This document shows, in pieces, positions 6,201-9,114 of a DNA stretch of 9,114 nt. The translations under genes and the position numbers were made by a program. Within the stretch, counting starts at the first letter, position 1. Every line of letters starts with the position of its first letter. The notes below the pieces were generated by a model, which worked only from the letters and a program-made list of their open reading frames with translations, was not told where the DNA came from and did not search any database. Source of the stretch: Halanaerobiaceae bacterium (GTDB lineage: Bacteria; Bacillota; Halanaerobiia; Halanaerobiales; DTU029); NCBI GenBank assembly GCA_012521855.1, contig JAAYLO010000063.1, forward strand, positions 1-9,114. The letters are read 5' to 3'.

Positions 6201-7067
6201 TTAGCTCCCCCCTTTCTCCCGCTTAATATTCATTATAATGACCGGGATGATACAGAGAAATAATACAACAGCAATAGCACTGGCCCGGCCGTAATTCCTG
6301 TATTGAAACATCTCTTTATACATCCTGTTGGCAATAACCTCTGTTCCATAATTACCATTAGTCATAACATAGACTATATCAAATATCTTCAGGACATTTA
6401 TAACCATTGTGGTCAGAACAGCGATTATTGTACCGGCCATTGATGGAATAATAACATTTAAAAAGACCCTCCACTCATTGGCACCATCAACCCTGGCTGC
6501 CTCCATCAGCTCTTTCGGTATTCCTTTATAGGCAGCAGAAAGAATCACCATGGAAAAACCCGTCCAGATCCAGATACCCACAAATATCAATGCCAGATTA
6601 TTCATCCAGGGGCCCCGCAAAAGCCAGCCCTGTGGTTTTCCTCCGAATAATATTACAAGTTGATTCAACAGGCCGATCTGTTCTGTCATCACAGGCCGGT
6701 ATGTATAGATAAACTTCCAGACTACACCGGCACCGACAAAAGATATTGCCATAGGCATAAAGATTATTGTTTTTGCAAATTTTTCGTACTTCACCCTGTC
6801 TACTAATATCGCAAATAATAAGCCCAGACCAACTGTTCCGATAGTGAAAAATACCAGCCACATCAGATTGTTTCTGAAGGCAGTCCTCATGACAGGTGAA
6901 GTAAATGAATAGATGTAGTTTTCAAAACCGACAAATACCTCAGAACGTTTATCAAAAAAACTGATTACAATAGTATGCAGTGTCGGATATAATAAATAAA
7001 GTGTTATGAAAAAAAGGGCAGGCCCTATAAATAGAGCCACCCACCATTTCTGATTTTTAATCTTCAT
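6201..7067 (-). CDS. Sugar ABC transporter permease, MalF/AglF type
   Basis: This is the first of two permease subunits of a CUT1 sugar importer, 288 residues long. About six hydrophobic segments are visible: roughly 9-31, 68-90, 99-121, 157-179, 211-233 and 262-280. The EAA loop EAARVDGANEWRVFLNVIIP spans 189-208. The protein lacks the long periplasmic loop of enteric MalF, as is usual for the short AglF-like permeases. The upstream binding-protein gene ends with TAG that is itself part of the TAGGAGGG ribosome binding site for this gene. Only 15 bases separate the two genes, so they are surely co-transcribed. Substrate specificity is set mainly by the binding protein; alpha-glucosides are my inference. 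Confidence 0.93.
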   Translation of the reverse strand: MKIKNQKWWVALFIGPALFFITLYLLYPTLHTIVISFFDKRSEVFVGFENYIYSFTSPVMRTAFRNNLMWLVFFTIGTVGLGLLFAILVDRVKYEKFAKTIIFMPMAISFVGAGVVWKFIYTYRPVMTEQIGLLNQLVILFGGKPQGWLLRGPWMNNLALIFVGIWIWTGFSMVILSAAYKGIPKELMEAARVDGANEWRVFLNVIIPSMAGTIIAVLTTMVINVLKIFDIVYVMTNGNYGTEVIANRMYKEMFQYRNYGRASAIAVVLFLCIIPVIIMNIKREKGGS

Positions 7068-7082
7068 GGAATAAACACCCTC

Positions 7083-8363
7083 CTAATCAGTTGCGGCACC
7101 ACCTGTATATGTCTCATCAGCAACTGCTTCGATGTATTCCAGCACACTATCAAGATCCTCACCATTAACATAATCTACTATACCTGTCCAGAATGCCCCG
7201 GAACCGACAGCTCCCGGCATGGAATCAGAACCATCAAACCTGAAGACTATAGCATCCTGCAATACAGCAGCCATTTTTGCTGTTAGTTCATCAGGATAAA
7301 CATTGGGATTAATTCTCTTATTGACACCAATCTTACCAAGTTCTCCTACCCAGATTGACTGAGCACCTGGTGTAGCAAGAAACCTCATAAATTGTTTTGC
7401 AGCCTGTTTTTCTGTAAGCAGGGAAACCATATCAGCTGCACCAAGTACTGGAGTCCCATATTTTTCTTCAATCGGCGGGAAGGGGAAGAAATCATAATCT
7501 TCGCCGGCAACCAGACCAGGGTTAGCCTCTCTAATAGCACTGGTTATAAAACTGGCCTGGCGGTGCATGAAAGCCTGTGGAGGATCCATAAATAAAGGAG
7601 CAATCGCATCATTAAAGTTAGTGGCATTAACAGCAATGGGCCCGCCCCAGGTATAAGCTTCATCTTTCACTATATTACCGAAAATTTCAAAAGCTCTTTT
7701 TACTCTTGCATCTGTCCAGGGAATATCATGGTTTACCCACTGGTCATAAACTTCCGGACCGGCAGTTCTCAACATTATATCTTCTATCCAGTCAGTACCC
7801 GGCCAGCCGCTGGCAGCACCTGATTCCATACCGACAGACCAGGGAATATTACCATCAGCAATCATCTTTTTTGAGTGGGCTTCCAGTTCTCCCCAGTTTT
7901 TGGGTATCTCATATCCATTAGCCTCAAAAGCTTTTGGATTATACCAGACCAGACTCTTTACATCAGCAGAAATATAAAGGCCGTAGAGACCATCCTTATA
8001 AGTAGCCAGTTCCCTCCAGATTGGATTATACTCTTCAGCAAATTTATCCATGTCAAGTACATTACTCAATTCTACCAGTACACCATCTCTGGCCAGATCA
8101 TTCATCAGACCAAGACCTGTAAGAACTATAATATCAGGCGGATTTCCTGCTTCAATGCGGGTTGTTAATAATGTCGGCAAGTCCCTGGTTCCTTCAAATT
8201 CAACTTCAATGCCTGTAGCAGCCTCAAAGGTTTCCATGACTTTTTCAAAGGCCTCTAATTCCACACCTCCCCAAACACCCATTACTGTGACAGTATCTTT
8301 GGCAAAAACACCTATGCCTGAAATAAGCAAAAAGACCAACAGCAAAGCAACACACCTTTTCAT
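7083..8363 (-). CDS. Sugar ABC transporter substrate-binding protein, AglE-like
   Basis: This is the extracytoplasmic solute-binding protein of the importer, 426 residues, normal for the family-1 (MalE-like) class. It has an N-terminal signal peptide: Lys-Arg at 2-3, a hydrophobic core at 5-19, and a likely signal-peptidase-I site after VFA (residue 21). There is no lipobox cysteine; the only early Cys is residue 4, inside the n-region. Cluster-1 features include the YNPKAFEANGYEIPKNWGEL segment (141-160). The stretch SGWPGTDWIEDIML (185-198) and MHRQASFITSA look like the alpha-glucoside AglE branch. The start at ATG 8363 has AAGGAGGG seven bases upstream. It is the first gene behind the operator-flanked promoter. 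The ligand is inferred from family resemblance and the neighbouring GH65 gene, not proven. Confidence 0.93.
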   Translation of the reverse strand: MKRCVALLLVFLLISGIGVFAKDTVTVMGVWGGVELEAFEKVMETFEAATGIEVEFEGTRDLPTLLTTRIEAGNPPDIIVLTGLGLMNDLARDGVLVELSNVLDMDKFAEEYNPIWRELATYKDGLYGLYISADVKSLVWYNPKAFEANGYEIPKNWGELEAHSKKMIADGNIPWSVGMESGAASGWPGTDWIEDIMLRTAGPEVYDQWVNHDIPWTDARVKRAFEIFGNIVKDEAYTWGGPIAVNATNFNDAIAPLFMDPPQAFMHRQASFITSAIREANPGLVAGEDYDFFPFPPIEEKYGTPVLGAADMVSLLTEKQAAKQFMRFLATPGAQSIWVGELGKIGVNKRINPNVYPDELTAKMAAVLQDAIVFRFDGSDSMPGAVGSGAFWTGIVDYVNGEDLDSVLEYIEAVADETYTGGAATD

Positions 8364-8390
8364 TTTATAACCCTCCTTGATATTATTGCC

Positions 8391-8404
8391 TGCAACCGGT
8401 TGTA
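8391..8404. promoter_or_regulatory. LacI-type operator O1 (proximal to the ribosome binding site)
   Basis: TGCAACCGGTTGTA contains the perfect 10-bp palindrome CAACCGGTTG with a central CpG, the classic shape of LacI/GalR-family sites. It lies about 80-94 bases after the predicted start of transcription and 12 bases before the Shine-Dalgarno of the binding-protein gene. There it could block elongation or form a loop with the identical distal site. The likely binder is the LacI-family protein encoded at 4270-5271 (inference). Confidence 0.85.
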
Positions 8405-8466
8405 TTTCTTCTTAATTTGCTCAATTACTTGATTCATCCATATTGTCTTAATAATTAATGGTTTAT

Positions 8467-8480
8467 TGCAACCGGTTGTA
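8467..8480. promoter_or_regulatory. LacI-type operator O2 (at the transcription start)
   Basis: This is a second exact copy of TGCAACCGGTTGTA in the same orientation, with its centre 76 bp from the first. It begins 11 bases after the -10 box and covers roughly +5 to +18, so a bound repressor would block initiation directly. I saw no third copy in the window. Confidence 0.88.
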
Positions 8481-8490
8481 TTATACTTTA

Positions 8491-8519
8491 ATTTTATAAT
8501 GCTTTTAGAAAAAAATCAA
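8491..8519 (-). promoter_or_regulatory. Promoter of the sugar-transporter operon
   Basis: On the minus strand TTGATT (8519-8514) and TAAAAT (8496-8491) are separated by 17 bases, within AT-rich DNA. A TATAAA overlaps the -10 two bases upstream. Transcription should start near 8484, immediately before operator O2. The promoter sits in the gap between the end of the GH65 gene and the binding-protein gene, giving the transporter its own regulated start. Confidence 0.78.
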
Positions 8520-8550
8520 GTAAATTTTTGCACTATTTCTAACTTTTTAA

Positions 8551-9114
8551 CTATGATACCTGAATGCTCTCACCCGGTTTCAATAATACTTCATTATTAT
8601 TATGAAAAATTTTAAGCTCATCCCCGCTGATTAGTTTATATTCGGTTTTTCCTTTAGTTATTACTATTTTTATAATTCTTTTTTGAAATTTTATCTTGAA
8701 CTCTAACCGTTCCCATTTGTCAGGCAGCCGGGGTGAAAAAAACAGCTTGCCTGCATAATTCCTCATGCCCGCAAAACCCTGAATCAATGCAAGCCATGAG
8801 CCCGCCATTCCGGCAGTATGAAGGCCCTGATAGGTGTTCCCGTTATAGTCATCCAGATCTATACGGGCAGTCCTCATAAAGTATTTATAGGCATCAACTT
8901 CATATCCGATTTCACTGGCAATAATGCTATAAATCGCAGGAGAAAGAGAAGAATCATGAATTGTCCTTGGCTCATAAAAATCATAATTAGCCTTTTTCTC
9001 CTCCAGGGTAAATTGATCTCCAGAGAGGAACATCAATAAAATAACATCAGCCTGTTTAATCAATTGATACCGCCAGATAACTAAAGGATGCCAGTTCCTG
9101 ACCAGGGGTATTTC
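8551..9114 (-). CDS. GH65 family glycoside phosphorylase, C-terminal part (5' end outside window)
   Basis: The frame is open to the window edge, so the visible 187 residues are the C-terminus of a longer protein (family members are about 750-800 residues). A TTG near 9063 is internal and not a start. Seen in order from the edge: IKQADV (19-24 of the fragment), the YEPRTIHDSSLSPAIYS segment, ARIDLDDYNGNTYQGLH and AGMAGSWLALIQGFAGM, then a short beta-rich tail. All are hallmarks of the GH65 catalytic (alpha/alpha)6 barrel end and C-terminal domain. GH65 includes phosphorylases for maltose, trehalose, kojibiose, nigerose and related alpha-glucosides, which release beta-glucose 1-phosphate in the cytoplasm. 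The exact linkage cannot be read from this end. No terminator is evident after its TAG, so readthrough into the transporter genes is possible. Confidence 0.92.
   Translation of the reverse strand, partial: EIPLVRNWHPLVIWRYQLIKQADVILLMFLSGDQFTLEEKKANYDFYEPRTIHDSSLSPAIYSIIASEIGYEVDAYKYFMRTARIDLDDYNGNTYQGLHTAGMAGSWLALIQGFAGMRNYAGKLFFSPRLPDKWERLEFKIKFQKRIIKIVITKGKTEYKLISGDELKIFHNNNEVLLKPGESIQVS

Noticed and set aside
6598..6861. A second minus-strand frame inside the MalF-type permease gene
   Set aside because: It lies entirely inside the permease gene in another frame, and its translation has no recognisable family features.
7706..8370. Plus-strand frames opposite the sugar-binding protein gene
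   Set aside because: They are antisense to a convincing family-1 binding protein and show no start signal or recognisable motif.
8520..8550. Possible terminator between the GH65 gene and the transporter promoter
   Set aside because: The stretch is AT-rich but contains no convincing inverted repeat.

Overview
The window is a low-GC bacterial segment in which every supported gene lies on the minus strand. It therefore reads from position 9114 down to 1. A T-box leader, consensus sigma-A-type promoters and the codon and ribosome-binding-site style point to a Bacillota organism. The sugar-binding protein has a cleavable signal peptide but no lipobox cysteine. That fits a diderm (outer-membrane-bearing) Bacillota lineage such as Halanaerobiales better than a typical monoderm one. 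The lineage is an inference, not something read directly.

Sugar module (9114 to 4270). The window opens with the C-terminal 187 residues of a GH65 family glycoside phosphorylase whose 5' part lies outside. After a 187-base intergenic region come a periplasmic sugar-binding protein, two MalF/MalG-type permeases and a LacI/GalR-family repressor. The intergenic region holds a TTGATT-N17-TAAAAT promoter and two identical 14-bp near-palindromes, TGCAACCGGTTGTA. One sits at the predicted transcription start and one just before the ribosome binding site. The binding protein and permeases resemble the alpha-glucoside (AglE/F/G) branch. The likely role is import of an alpha-linked disaccharide or related glucoside, followed by cytoplasmic phosphorolysis, with the terminal lacI-type gene controlling the operon. 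No ATP-binding subunit is present here.

Amino-acid module (4264 to 56). Six bases after the repressor stop codon begins a perfect TTGACA-N17-TATAAT promoter whose -10 box lies in a 13-bp exact tandem duplication. It drives a leader of about 310 nt with T-box riboswitch features: a Stem I distal domain, a probable TTC (Phe) specifier, a T-box sequence with a TGGT bulge, and mutually exclusive antiterminator and terminator hairpins. Downstream lie pheA (prephenate dehydratase), a hisC-family aminotransferase and ilvD (dihydroxy-acid dehydratase), closed by a strong intrinsic terminator at 56-84. Prephenate dehydratase followed by an aminotransferase would complete phenylalanine synthesis from prephenate, which matches the Phe specifier. 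ilvD is the unexpected member.

I see no mobile element, CRISPR array, tRNA/rRNA gene or clearly new defence or biosynthetic system. The points worth a second look are regulatory (T-box architecture, twin operators, duplicated promoter box) and a divergent substrate motif in the prephenate dehydratase.
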